From CAWINX01 sp963837585 (GTDB lineage: Bacteria; Actinomycetota; Thermoleophilia; Solirubrobacterales; 70-9): a DNA stretch of 64,000 nt. Positions within the stretch are counted from its first letter, which is position 1; the number at the start of each line of letters is the position of its first letter. Below are positions 46,987 through 55,034 of this stretch, piece after piece. The stretch is taken from assembly GCA_963837585.1 (NCBI GenBank), contig CAWINX010000002.1, positions 1 through 64,000 of the forward strand. The letters run 5' to 3'. Position numbers and translations under genes: made by a program. Under the pieces are notes generated by a model. That model made no database searches. It was not told where the DNA came from and saw only the letters and a program-made list of their open reading frames with translations.

Positions 46987-48117
46987 GGCGATGCGAGTCC
47001 TCGTGCTGGGCGCCGGTTTCGGCGGCCTCGAGCTGAGCACGATGCTGTCGGAGGCGCTCGGCGAGGAGGTCGAGGTGACGCTGATCGACCGCAACGACTC
47101 CTTCGTCTTCGGCTACTCGAAGCTCGACCTGATGTTCGGGCGCAAGAGCGCCGAGGCGGTCCGCCTCCCTTATAAGGACTTCGCCAAGCCCGGGGTGCGG
47201 ATGCTGCGCGAGCAGATCGTCGCGATCGACCCCGAGGCGCGCACCGCGACCACCGAGAGCGGCGTCCATGAGGCCGACGCGCTGGTCGTCGCGCTCGGTG
47301 CCGATTACGACCTGGACGCGACCCCGGGGGTCGCCGAGGCGGGCGAGTTCTACTCGGTGCCCGGCGCCGAGCGGATGGCCGCCCCGATCGCCGAGTTCCG
47401 CGAGGGGCGCGCGGTGATCGGCGTCTGCGACGCACCCTTCAAGTGCCCGCCGGCGCCGAGCGAGGCGGCGCTGCTCCTCCACGACCACCTGACCGAGCGC
47501 GGCGTGCGAGGGGCCTGCGAGATCGTCTTCACCCTCCCCCTCCCCACCCCGGTGCCGCCCTCGCCGGAGACCTCGGCGGCGTCTGCTCGCCGCCTTCGAG
47601 GAGCGCGAGATCGCCTTCGTCCCCGGCGTGCGGATCGCCTCGGTCGACACGGCCCGCGCGCGTCGCCCGACTCGACAACGGCGAGGAGTTGCCCTACGAC
47701 CTCTTCCTCGGCGTCCCCAAGCACCGCGCCCCCGACGTGGTTATAGAGAGCGGGATGACCGTCGACGGCTACGTCCCGGTCGACTCGCGCACCCTGGAGA
47801 CCCGCTACCCCGGCGTCTACGCGGTCGGCGACGTGGCGACCGTCGGCGTGCCGAAGGCGGGCGTCTTCTCCGAGAGCGCGGCGCGCACCGTCGCCGCCGA
47901 GCTGATCGCCAAGGCGCGCGGCGAGGAGCCCCCGGACGGCTACGACGGCCTCGGCTCCTGCTACATCGAGTTCGGCGCCGGCCGGGTCGGCAAGGTCGAC
48001 GTCGACTTCCTCTCCGGCCCAAAGCCGACCGGCGCCTTCCACGAGCCCTCCGCCGCCCTGGTCGCCGAGAAGGAGCACTTCGGCGCGACCCGCACCGCCC
48101 GCTGGTTCGGGCGCTGA
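46985..48117 (+). CDS. FAD-dependent pyridine nucleotide-disulphide oxidoreductase (SQR/NDH-2-like), frameshifted
   Basis: About 377 residues. The N-terminal FAD fold is VLVLGAGFGGLELSTML with TLIDRNDSFVFGYSK. DALVVALGADYDLD is the second glycine-type strand, and YAVGDVATVGVPKAGVFSE closes the FAD site. The arrangement suits sulphide:quinone reductase-like or type II NADH dehydrogenase-like enzymes. A Cys pair is present (GVCDAPFKCPPAPS), as in SQR-like proteins. Two indels near 47582 and 47663 shift and restore the frame. Electron acceptor unknown. Confidence 0.8.
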
Positions 48118-48119
48118 AG

Positions 48120-48153
48120 CATCATGATTGCACAATGCCTCGCTGTTATGATG
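48120..48153. promoter_or_regulatory. Probable antitoxin operator region
   Basis: Inverted elements CATCAT...ATGATG (48120-48125 and 48148-48153) enclose a second one, ATTG-CA-CAAT (48127-48136), ending 5 bp before the antitoxin ATG. This is a plausible autoregulation site. Confidence 0.4.
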
Positions 48154-48158
48154 CGGGA

Positions 48159-48419
48159 ATGCGCACCACCGTCACTCTCGACCCCGATGTCGCGGCGAAG
48201 CTGAAGCAAACCGCCAGGGAGCGAGGCGTCTCCTTCAAGGAGGCCCTGAACGAGAGTGTGCGGCTGGGACTTGGCAATGGTGGCGCCGGCGCTCGCCCCT
48301 ACCGCGTGCCGACCCGCCGTCTCGGCGTGCGACCCGGCATTGACCTCGACAAGGCGCTGGCGCTGGCCGGAGAACTCGAAGACGCCGAGGTCGTGCGCAA
48401 GCTCTCCCTGCGTAAGTGA
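48159..48419 (+). CDS. VapB-like antitoxin
   Basis: An 86-residue protein starting MRTTVTLDPDVAAKLKQTAR, a ribbon-helix-helix DNA-binding domain (strand TVTLD, helix AAKLKQTARERG). The tail DLDKALALAGELEDAEVVRK would bind the toxin. It overlaps the toxin gene by 4 bp (GTGA), the standard arrangement. Confidence 0.82.
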   Translation: MRTTVTLDPDVAAKLKQTARERGVSFKEALNESVRLGLGNGGAGARPYRVPTRRLGVRPGIDLDKALALAGELEDAEVVRKLSLRK

Positions 48420-48844
48420 AGCTGCCCGACGTCAACCTCCTGCTCTACGCGATCGACGAGGGGTCCCCGCGTCACGAGGGGGCGCGAAAGTGGCTTGAAG
48501 ACACTCTCTCTGGAACGGAGACCGTCGCCTTCGCATGGGCTGTCCTCGTCGGCTTCCTGCGGATCTCGACCAACCCGGCCGTGCTTCAGGGGCCGCTTAG
48601 CGCCGAGGAGGCGCTCGACTACGTCGAGGGCTGGCTGGCGCAACCGTGCGTCACCACCGTGGCGCCGGGTAATCGTCATGCCGCCGTGCTGCGCGAGCTG
48701 CTGGAGCCGTTGGGGGCGGCGGGCAACCTGGTCAGCGACGCCCACCTCGCGGCGCTCGCGATCGAACACGGCGCCGAGCTGTGCTCATGCGACACCGACT
48801 TCTCGCGCTTCGGCGGCCTGCGCTGGACGAATCCACTGGGCTGA
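48416..48844 (+). CDS. VapC-like PIN toxin
   Basis: A 142-residue PIN ribonuclease. KLPDVNLLLYAIDEGSPRHE holds the first Asp, the central Glu region is FAWAVLVGFLRISTNP, and NLVSDAHLAALAIEHGAELC and CDTDFSRFGGLRWTNPL hold the remaining acidic residues. This 'DvNlLlya' class is usually annotated VapC and may cut tRNA or rRNA. Intact; GTG start coupled to the antitoxin. Confidence 0.85.
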   Translation: MKLPDVNLLLYAIDEGSPRHEGARKWLEDTLSGTETVAFAWAVLVGFLRISTNPAVLQGPLSAEEALDYVEGWLAQPCVTTVAPGNRHAAVLRELLEPLGAAGNLVSDAHLAALAIEHGAELCSCDTDFSRFGGLRWTNPLG

Positions 48845-48887
48845 CGCAGCAAGAAACCGAAGGTTTACCCATAGCGACCTCCATTTA

Positions 48888-48905
48888 CGTACCGTTAGGC
48901 GTACG
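48888..48905. promoter_or_regulatory. Probable TetR operator
   Basis: The inverted repeat CGTAC-(8 nt)-GTACG lies 31 bp before the TetR start, within AT-richer DNA. It fits autoregulation. Confidence 0.4.
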
Positions 48906-48936
48906 GAGCAGTTTTCAACGAGCGATTGGGTCCCCG

Positions 48937-49641
48937 ATGACACCGAGACGACTGAAGCTGGGCCGGGAGGCGCTTTTTGAGTCGACCGAGGGGGAGTGCC
49001 CGGCGATCGGCGCGAGCGGCGGCCGCTACTCGCCGGCCGGCACCGCGATCCAGCGCGAGCGGATCCTCGCCGCGATGACCGCGGCGGCGGCCGAGGAGGG
49101 CTACCGCCGGCTCAGCGTCCAGAGCGTGCTCGAGCGGGCCGGCGTCTCCCGCCCCACCTTCTACGAGCACTTCGCCGACAAGGAGGACTGCTTCCTCGCC
49201 GCCCTCGACGCGGCGGGCGAGCGCTTCTACGAACGGATCTCCGAGGCGGCCCAGATCGGCGCCGACTGGCGCGCCCGCCTGCGCTCGGGCATCGTCGAGC
49301 TGGTCAGCCTCGTCGCCGAGCAACCCGACGCGGCGCGGATGCTGATCATCGAGGGCCGCGCCGCCTCCCCCAGCGCGCTCGACCATCGCGACGCACTGCT
49401 CGACCGCTTCGCCTCCTGCGTCGCCCGCACCGTCGGCGACGAGGTCTCGGAGCCGGCCGCCGCCTCCGGCCTCACCCCGGTCGGCGTGATCGGCGGCATC
49501 GAGTCCCTGCTCTACTCCCGCCTCTACCGCGACGAGCTCGACGACCTCGCCTCGCTCGTCCCCTCGCTCATGTACTTCGCGGTGCTGCCCTACCTGGGGC
49601 CGGAGGCGGCGCAGGAGGAGATGCGGGCCTCGACGGGCTGA
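48937..49641 (+). CDS. TetR/AcrR-family regulator
   Basis: A 234-residue repressor-type protein. The N-terminal HTH (residues 37-85) reads RERILAAMTAAAAEEGYRRL, SVQSVLERAGVSRPTFYEHF, ADKEDCFLAAL, the canonical TetR helix set. The variable C-terminal domain binds an unknown ligand. ATG at 48937 is used, since the longer frame starts inside the vapC gene. No obvious target gene lies in the same direction, so it may control itself and distant genes. Confidence 0.85.
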   Translation: MTPRRLKLGREALFESTEGECPAIGASGGRYSPAGTAIQRERILAAMTAAAAEEGYRRLSVQSVLERAGVSRPTFYEHFADKEDCFLAALDAAGERFYERISEAAQIGADWRARLRSGIVELVSLVAEQPDAARMLIIEGRAASPSALDHRDALLDRFASCVARTVGDEVSEPAAASGLTPVGVIGGIESLLYSRLYRDELDDLASLVPSLMYFAVLPYLGPEAAQEEMRASTG

Positions 49642-49681
49642 GTGAAAGCTGCGTCGCGCCGCCCAAAAGACAAAGGTGCCC

Positions 49682-50480
49682 TCAACCCCGCGCCCTGCAG
49701 GTGCGGTTGAGGGTGACGCTGACCTTGCGCCCGTCGCCGAACTGAAAGGAGGAGCGGGCGAAGTTAAAGGAGGCGAGGTTGATCCCCTTGGGCACCGGGC
49801 AGTTGGCGCTCAGGTAGGAGCGCTTTATGTCGGTGGGAGACGAACTTGCGCTTCAAGGAGAGGTCGAAGCTTGAGATGTAGCCGTAGCGGGAGGCGATCG
49901 GGGGCAGCTTGGCGTCGAGCTTGGTGCCGTAGGTGCCGTGGGCCTTTTTGACTTGGAAGACGATCACGTAGGTGAGCGCCAGGGTGCCCTTGGAGGTGAC
50001 CTGGGCAAAGATCGCCGGGCGGTGCTTGTAGCGGCCGTTGAAGGCTTGCAGGGGGCCGTTGGTGGTCAGCGGGGCTTGGCCGGGCAGGGCGACTCGGGAG
50101 GAGACGTTGCCGTGGCCTACCTGGGCCGCTCGACAGGCCCTAAGCGCCTGGGAGGCCGAGGAGCGGTTGAGCTTGCCGAGCGGACAGGTCGCCAGGCCCT
50201 TGGGGTTGAGGGTGCCGTGGGAGTTGATCTCCAAGACGATCCGCTTTAGCTGTGGGGGCGTGGCGTGATCGGAGGTGGAGATCTTTGCTCCCATCAAGAC
50301 GCCGATCGGGGCCTTTGTTGTTCGGGGCAGGCGCTGGGGGGAGATGCCGCCGTGAAAGGCGATCCGCAGGTTGGCATTGGCGCCCAGCTCAGCGCTTGCG
50401 ATCCCGGCGAGGGCAAGGGCCGAGAGGGCGGCGAGGGCCAGGAGGGCCCCGTATCTGAGGGCTCGGGTGCGGATCGCCAT
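49682..50480 (-). CDS. Secreted protein of an actinobacterial unknown family, frameshifted
   Basis: Signal peptide (residues 1-30: RYGALLALAALSALALAGIA then SA). The mature chain begins NANLRIAFHGGISPQRLPRT and contains ISTSDHATPPQLKRIVLEIN, an 'LxxCPxxKL' Cys, ACRAAQVGHG, and FNGRYKHRPAIFAQVT. After an indel near 49833 it continues KRSYLSANCPVPKGINLASF and FGDGRKVSVTLNRTCRARG to 49682. Several Cys suggest disulphides. I recall similar unnamed proteins in Thermoleophilia, but cannot name a domain or function. Confidence 0.6.
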
Positions 50481-50493
50481 CTTCGCTGTCTCC

Positions 50494-51144
50494 CTAGCGC
50501 ACCAGCGGGTAGGCGCAGACGTACTGGGAGGCCGAGGAGGCGCTTTGCTGGGAGATCGCCCCGGTGCCGTCGATGACGACGGTGAAGTAGGCGCCGCCGG
50601 CGTCGTTGCCGTAGTAGGTGTCGGTGTATTGGTGGTTTGAGCCGACCCCGTTGCCGAGGTTGATCACGCCTTTGGTCGAGTAGAGCTCCATCGGGGTGGG
50701 CAGGTAGCCGCCCTTTGTCGCGCAGGCATCGGCGGCGTCTTGGATCGTCGCGACGGCTGAGTTTGGCGAGGAGTCAAAGCAGACGCCTCTGATCAGCGAG
50801 GTGGCGGCCGGGCAGGAGGCGCCGTGGCCGCTTACCGCGTCGGCGCTTGAGGCCGAGGCGGCGTGGGCTGCCTCGGGGACGGTGCCGAGGGCGTTTAGGT
50901 CGATGTCGGAGCCGTTTAGGGAGTGGTTGGCGACTTTGCGGGAGTTGACCGCGTTGTTGGCGAGCTTGCCGGTGGTTACCGCCTTTGACTTCAGCTGGCG
51001 GGTGCCTATCGAGTTCTTGGCCGGTGCGCGCTTGTGATGGGGCCTTGCCAGGCCGGCCATCGCGGTGCCGCCCAGCGCCACGAAGAGGGCGATAAGTGCG
51101 ACGATCATTGCCGGGCTGGGCCGGCGCTTTGTCCCTGCGTTCAT
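50494..51144 (-). CDS. Secreted/anchored protein with actinobacterial 'SIGTRQLK' repeats
   Basis: Begins MNAGTKRRPSPAMIVALIAL, then a membrane segment LFVALGGTAMAG. Short repeats follow: KNSIGTRQLKSKAVTTGKLA, NNAVNSRKVANHSLNGSDID. The C-terminal 100 residues (CPAATSLIRGVCFDSS, DAADACATKGGYLPTPMELY, AYFTVVIDGTG, QYVCAYPLV) resemble a compact C-type-lectin-like or fibrinogen-type globule with paired Cys. A surface-binding role is inference. It is followed closely by another secreted gene on the same strand. Confidence 0.6.
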   Translation of the reverse strand: MNAGTKRRPSPAMIVALIALFVALGGTAMAGLARPHHKRAPAKNSIGTRQLKSKAVTTGKLANNAVNSRKVANHSLNGSDIDLNALGTVPEAAHAASASSADAVSGHGASCPAATSLIRGVCFDSSPNSAVATIQDAADACATKGGYLPTPMELYSTKGVINLGNGVGSNHQYTDTYYGNDAGGAYFTVVIDGTGAISQQSASSASQYVCAYPLVR

Positions 51145-51252
51145 CCTGCTTCTCCCTCCGATTTTCCCTTTGATACCCGAGCGCAATCTATACGGGTTTC
51201 GGCTTCTCTAACACTGCGCGGGGGTTAAAGTCGCCGTGGTGGCGAGATCGGC

Positions 51253-51620
51253 TCAGCCGCGCTGGCGGCGGTGGTGGCGCCTGTGGCTCAAGTGGTGGCG
51301 CTTATGCCGCGCCTTCCCGCACTTCGCCTTAAACGCCACCTTCTGGGTGCGCCTGGCGCCGTTTTGACCGACGTAGGAGACGACCGAGACCGGCTCGCTT
51401 CCGGCAGATGTTGCGGGTGTTGACCAGGTAGCCGCGGTGGCCGCCGAAGAGGCGGAAGGAGAAGTGCCCGATCGGGGCGTCGGGGATGACCGGGACGGTG
51501 GTCTTCAGGCGCCCGCCCCTGATCCCCACCGTGGTGGCGCGGGGGACGATCGTCACCTGGCCGTCGAGGATGAAGGCGAGCCTTGGCAGCTTGCCCGAGC
51601 CCGAGACCGCGTAGCCCAGC
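51253..51620 (-). pseudogene. C-terminal fragment of a large surface protein
   Basis: YAVSGSGKLPRLAFILDGQV, then GIRGGRLKTTVPVIPDAPIG and FRLFGGHRGYLVNTRNIC, then after an indel near 51400 EPVSVVSYVGQNGARRTQKV to a TGA at 51253. This is the end of a widespread actinobacterial extracellular family ('LpdvP.....l.l.GG..GlLvn...lC...a.v...gQNG'). The N-terminal several hundred residues are missing. Instead it is joined in frame to a short-chain dehydrogenase start. Confidence 0.6.
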
Positions 51621-51883
51621 TCAGCGACTGCCTCAGGAACGATTCGCTCTCGATCGCCTGCATCGCTCAGGTCAGCGACGATCACCACTGCCCGGCCACC
51701 GAGCGACTCGATCCGCGACGCGGTCTCGTCGAGAGTGCCAACAAGGTGGTCGTGGCGATTGCGCGTGCGGGCGACGATCGCGACGTCACCTCCTTCTGCC
51801 GCGAGCCGAACCGCCGTCGCGGCGCCGATGCCACGGCTCGCGCCGGTGACCAGCGCGCGCCGACCCGCAAACCGGTTGCTCAC
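51607..51883 (-). pseudogene. Short-chain dehydrogenase, N-terminal fragment
   Basis: GTG at 51883 opens VSNRFAGRRALVTGASRGIG, the TGxxxGxG NAD(P)-binding motif. VAIVARTRNRHD and VIVADLSDAGDRERIVPEAV follow, all normal SDR text. After about 92 residues the protein changes without a frame break into the tail of a surface protein. The catalytic Ser-Tyr-Lys region is absent. The start overlaps the stop of the DegT-like gene, so it was the last gene of that operon before truncation. Confidence 0.75.
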
Positions 51884-53109
51884 GGAAGGAACGCCTCGGC
51901 GGTCGCCCAGATGTAGTCGATGTCGTCGTCGCCCAAGCTGTGGTTCGACGGCAGGATCAGGCCGTGATCCATCACCCGATCGGTGTTGGGCAGACCTGCG
52001 TCGGGCTGCCGGTGCGTGATCGACCGGAATGCCGGCTGGCGCAGGGCGTTGCCCGTCCAGACCATTCGAGTATCGACGCCATTCGCTTCCATGTGCGCCT
52101 GAAACGCGCTCCGCTCGATCCCAGACTCCGGGCGAATCAGGACCGGGAACATGTGCCACGCGGTATCCGCACCCTCGGTCGTCCGCGGCAAAGCGAAGAC
52201 GTCGGTTCGCTGGCCGAACAGGTCGCAGAGTCGCGCGAAGTTCCGCTTGCGGCCCGCAAGGTTGTCCGGCAGCTTGTCGATCTGCACCAGTCCGAACGCC
52301 GCTGAGAGCTCCGAAGGCTCGAAATTCCAACCGAGCTCGTCGAAGATGAACAGGTTGTCGTACTCGAGGTCGCCGTCGATGGTCGAGAAGAAGCGACGGT
52401 CGACGCCCTTGGTCGACCCGTAGATCTGCACTTCGGAGCGACGGCCCCACCGCCGCAGCAACAAGCAGCGGTCGGCCAGCTCCTGATCGTCGACGCACAC
52501 CATTCCGCCAGTGCCGGCCCCGGTGATGATGTGCGAGAGCGCAAACGACGTCACCGAGATGTCCGAGCGCGCGCCGGTCGGCGTCCCCCGCAACGTCGAA
52601 CCAAGCGCGTCGCACGAATCCTCGACGACGGCGAGCTGGTGCTCGTCCGCGATTGCACGGATCCGGTCCCAGTCCGGAACGTTGCCGATGAGGTTGGGCA
52701 CCAGGATCGCCTTCGTGCGCGGGCCGATCATCGCCTCGATCGCGTCGACATCGATGTTGTAGGTGTCCGGCTCGACATCGACGAAGACCGGCACCAATCC
52801 GCCCCGCACGATCGGCGCGATGTCGGTCGAGAACGTGAGCGCGGGGGTGATGACCTCGTCACCGGGTGCGAGCCCGAGGAGCTCGATCGCGAGATACAGC
52901 GCAGAGGAGCCCGAGTTGCACATGATCCCACGGCGCTTGCCGAAGAGGGTCGCGACCGCGCGTTCGAAATCACGGACTGATCGTCCGATCCGCAACGCCT
53001 GCGGCCCACCGCGCAGAACCTCGACGACGGCCTCGATCTCCCGCTCGTCGTGGACGCTCCCGGCGTAGTCGATGCGGCGCGGCGTCGTCGCGGTCCCGGG
53101 CTCGGTCAC
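51880..53109 (-). CDS. DegT/DnrJ/EryC1/StrS-fold enzyme with His replacing the PLP lysine
   Basis: A 409-residue fold-type-I enzyme. CNSGSSALYLAIELL binds the cofactor phosphate, VVEDSCDALGST carries the PLP-nitrogen Asp, and SFALSHIITGAGTGGMV is the segment that normally holds the Schiff-base Lys. Here that position is His, as in the RfbH/ColD sugar 3-dehydratases. The Cys quartet that binds [2Fe-2S] in RfbH is not seen after LRRWGR. The N-terminus YAGSVHDEREIEAVVEVLRG is RfbH-like. A deoxysugar dehydratase is the best guess; the substrate is unknown. GTG at 53109 overlaps the upstream SnoaL-like stop. Confidence 0.78.
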   Translation of the reverse strand: MTEPGTATTPRRIDYAGSVHDEREIEAVVEVLRGGPQALRIGRSVRDFERAVATLFGKRRGIMCNSGSSALYLAIELLGLAPGDEVITPALTFSTDIAPIVRGGLVPVFVDVEPDTYNIDVDAIEAMIGPRTKAILVPNLIGNVPDWDRIRAIADEHQLAVVEDSCDALGSTLRGTPTGARSDISVTSFALSHIITGAGTGGMVCVDDQELADRCLLLRRWGRRSEVQIYGSTKGVDRRFFSTIDGDLEYDNLFIFDELGWNFEPSELSAAFGLVQIDKLPDNLAGRKRNFARLCDLFGQRTDVFALPRTTEGADTAWHMFPVLIRPESGIERSAFQAHMEANGVDTRMVWTGNALRQPAFRSITHRQPDAGLPNTDRVMDHGLILPSNHSLGDDDIDYIWATAEAFLP

Positions 53110-53564
53110 CGATCCGCCACGACTGCTGACATCGGCTGGGACGTCATCGTGTCGAGCACGACGTGCAGCTCGGCAAGGCGCAGGCGATCGGCATCGGCGT
53201 GCACGACACCGCGGACTACCCCGCCGGGAATGTTGGCGGGCATCTCGTCGACAACGTGGGTCACGTTGATGTAGCTCGCGAACGACGCTTCGGTGTCAGC
53301 GGCATCGACCAGGTGGAGGTTCGAACCGTGGTGACGCAAGGGATAAGGACTGTCGAGGCGGTGCTGCTTCTGCCAGGCCATCACCTCGCTCCGGCCACGG
53401 ACGTCGGCGCGGGCAAACTCCGCCCACGCGACGGTGTCCGTGTCGGTGCGGACCGTGAAGTGGCAGTCCTCGGTGAGCATCGCGGTCAGCGCGTCGAAGT
53501 CCCCTTCGTCGTAGTTGAACCACCAGGCCCCCATGAGGTTTTGCACCGCGGCGGGCTCGATCAT
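53106..53564 (-). CDS. SnoaL-like (NTF2-fold) protein
   Basis: A 152-residue single-domain protein: IEPAAVQNLMGAWWFNYDEG, DFDALTAMLTEDCHFTVRTD and INVTHVVDEMPANIPGGVVR. The cone-shaped NTF2 fold of SnoaL/limonene-hydrolase/ring-dioxygenase-beta relatives is clear. Such proteins act as small isomerases, hydratases or dehydratases on hydrophobic ring compounds. ATG at 53564 lies 4 bp after the enoyl-CoA hydratase stop, so it is in the same operon. Confidence 0.75.
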   Translation of the reverse strand: MIEPAAVQNLMGAWWFNYDEGDFDALTAMLTEDCHFTVRTDTDTVAWAEFARADVRGRSEVMAWQKQHRLDSPYPLRHHGSNLHLVDAADTEASFASYINVTHVVDEMPANIPGGVVRGVVHADADRLRLAELHVVLDTMTSQPMSAVVADR

Positions 53565-53568
53565 TGCG

Positions 53569-54369
53569 TTACCTCCAAACGGGCGGGCGGCCTTCGGCGA
53601 ACGCCGTTGCCGCTTCCATGACGTCGCCGGTGGTGCTGGCGAGGATCTGCGTGCGGTTCTCGAGGTGGATCGCAGCTTCGATATTTGCTGCATCGACGTT
53701 GGCCAACATGACCTGCTTGGTCATGACGACGCCGAACGGGCTGTAGGTGCAGAGCGTGTCGGCGATCTCCAAGGCAGCGTCGAGGGCCGAACCGTCGGGC
53801 ACGACCCTGCTCACGAGACCGATGCGCTCGGCTTCGGCCGCGTCGATCACCCGGGCAGTGAGGATCAGATCGTGGGCTCGAGAGACTCCGACGAGACGCG
53901 GCAGCGTGTAGCTGATCCCGATGTCGCAGCCACCGATCCCCACCTTGACGAACTGCACGCAGAGCCGAGCTGACTCCGCGACGACCCGAACGTCGCAACC
54001 GCACGCGAGCGCCAACCCGCCCCCATATGCGGGTCCGTTGATCGCGGCGATGACGGGTTGCTGCATGGTGCGCAGGCGCGGCACAAGCGCAGCGATGTGC
54101 TCCTGAGAACGCATGCCCGCGCGAGCCCCGGACGCGATGCCCTCGGAACGCGAAGACGGTCCGATCTCCTTCAGGTCCAGGCCCGCACAGAAGCCGCGGC
54201 CAGCGCCGGTGAGCACGACGACGCGACATGTGTTGTCGGCATCGATGTCATCGAGCACCGAGTGGAGCTCGTCGACGAGCGGGAACGTCAGGGCATTGAG
54301 CGCGACCGGACGGTTCAGGGTCACGACCGCGACTTCGGGCCGCGGCCGCTCAACGAGTACGTCCGTCAT
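53569..54369 (-). CDS. Enoyl-CoA hydratase/isomerase family protein
   Basis: A 266-residue crotonase. The oxyanion-hole segments are GRGFCAGLDLKEIG and NGPAYGGGLALACGCDVRVV, followed by the trimerisation region SYTLPRLVG. The Glu after 'KVGIGG' is replaced by Cys/Asp (GGCDIGIS), so simple hydratase activity is uncertain; isomerase or hydrolase variants exist. ATG at 54369 overlaps the TetR stop by 4 bp. Confidence 0.85.
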   Translation of the reverse strand: MTDVLVERPRPEVAVVTLNRPVALNALTFPLVDELHSVLDDIDADNTCRVVVLTGAGRGFCAGLDLKEIGPSSRSEGIASGARAGMRSQEHIAALVPRLRTMQQPVIAAINGPAYGGGLALACGCDVRVVAESARLCVQFVKVGIGGCDIGISYTLPRLVGVSRAHDLILTARVIDAAEAERIGLVSRVVPDGSALDAALEIADTLCTYSPFGVVMTKQVMLANVDAANIEAAIHLENRTQILASTTGDVMEAATAFAEGRPPVWR

Positions 54370-55034
54370 CGCTTTCGCTTCGGAACGAGTCCTTGGAGCA
54401 TCCGTTCGACGAGCAGGGCGGTCTGCTCCACGCTCGGGGCTTCGATGCCCGCAGAGCTCATCACTCCGGCGCCGATCTCCACGCACATCAAGAGTGCGGT
54501 GAGGTGACGCATGTCGAGTGCCGGGTCGACGTTGGCCGCCTGCTGCCATTCCTCGTGCGAGGTCGTCCACTCGGCCAGCCGCTCCCCGAGCAGTGCTCCG
54601 AGCTGGTCGCGCACCGTCGGATCGGTCCGGGCTGCGACGGCGGCTTCGAGCATCAGCATGCGGAGGCGCTGACGCCGCGGGCTCGCGGCTGAGGTGAACT
54701 GAAACCCGTCGATCTGAGGCAACGGCCGAGACAGCACTTCGAGCGGTACGTCGGCGAGATCCACCGCGATGCTCGCGCGAAGGGCTTCGATCAGCAGATC
54801 TGCCTTCCCGCGAAACGTTGCGTAGATGGCGCCACTGCTGACGCCACTTCGTCCCGCGACCGTGCGCACCGAGACTCCGGCGTAGCCCTCGGTCGCGAAG
54901 AGCTCGGTCGCGCTCTCGATGATGCGGTTGCGTGTCGCCATCGCCTTCGGCGTGAGCTGGCGCCCTTCGCTGGCACCGGCATTGTCGGTCGTTGTCGGAT
55001 CCTCGAGCGAGGTCTCCGTCTCCGGGATGGTCAC
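54366..55034 (-). CDS. TetR/AcrR-family regulator, candidate controller of this locus
   Basis: A 222-residue protein. The HTH spans residues 29-78: MATRNRIIESATELFATEGY, GVSVRTVAGRSGVSSGAIYA, FRGKADLLIEAL. The C-terminal helices bind an unknown ligand, possibly an acyl-CoA given the neighbours. Its ATG at 55034 overlaps the preceding dioxygenase-like stop. It is embedded in the operon that starts next to the palindrome AATAACGTTATT, which it may bind. Confidence 0.85.
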   Translation of the reverse strand: MTIPETETSLEDPTTTDNAGASEGRQLTPKAMATRNRIIESATELFATEGYAGVSVRTVAGRSGVSSGAIYATFRGKADLLIEALRASIAVDLADVPLEVLSRPLPQIDGFQFTSAASPRRQRLRMLMLEAAVAARTDPTVRDQLGALLGERLAEWTTSHEEWQQAANVDPALDMRHLTALLMCVEIGAGVMSSAGIEAPSVEQTALLVERMLQGLVPKRKR

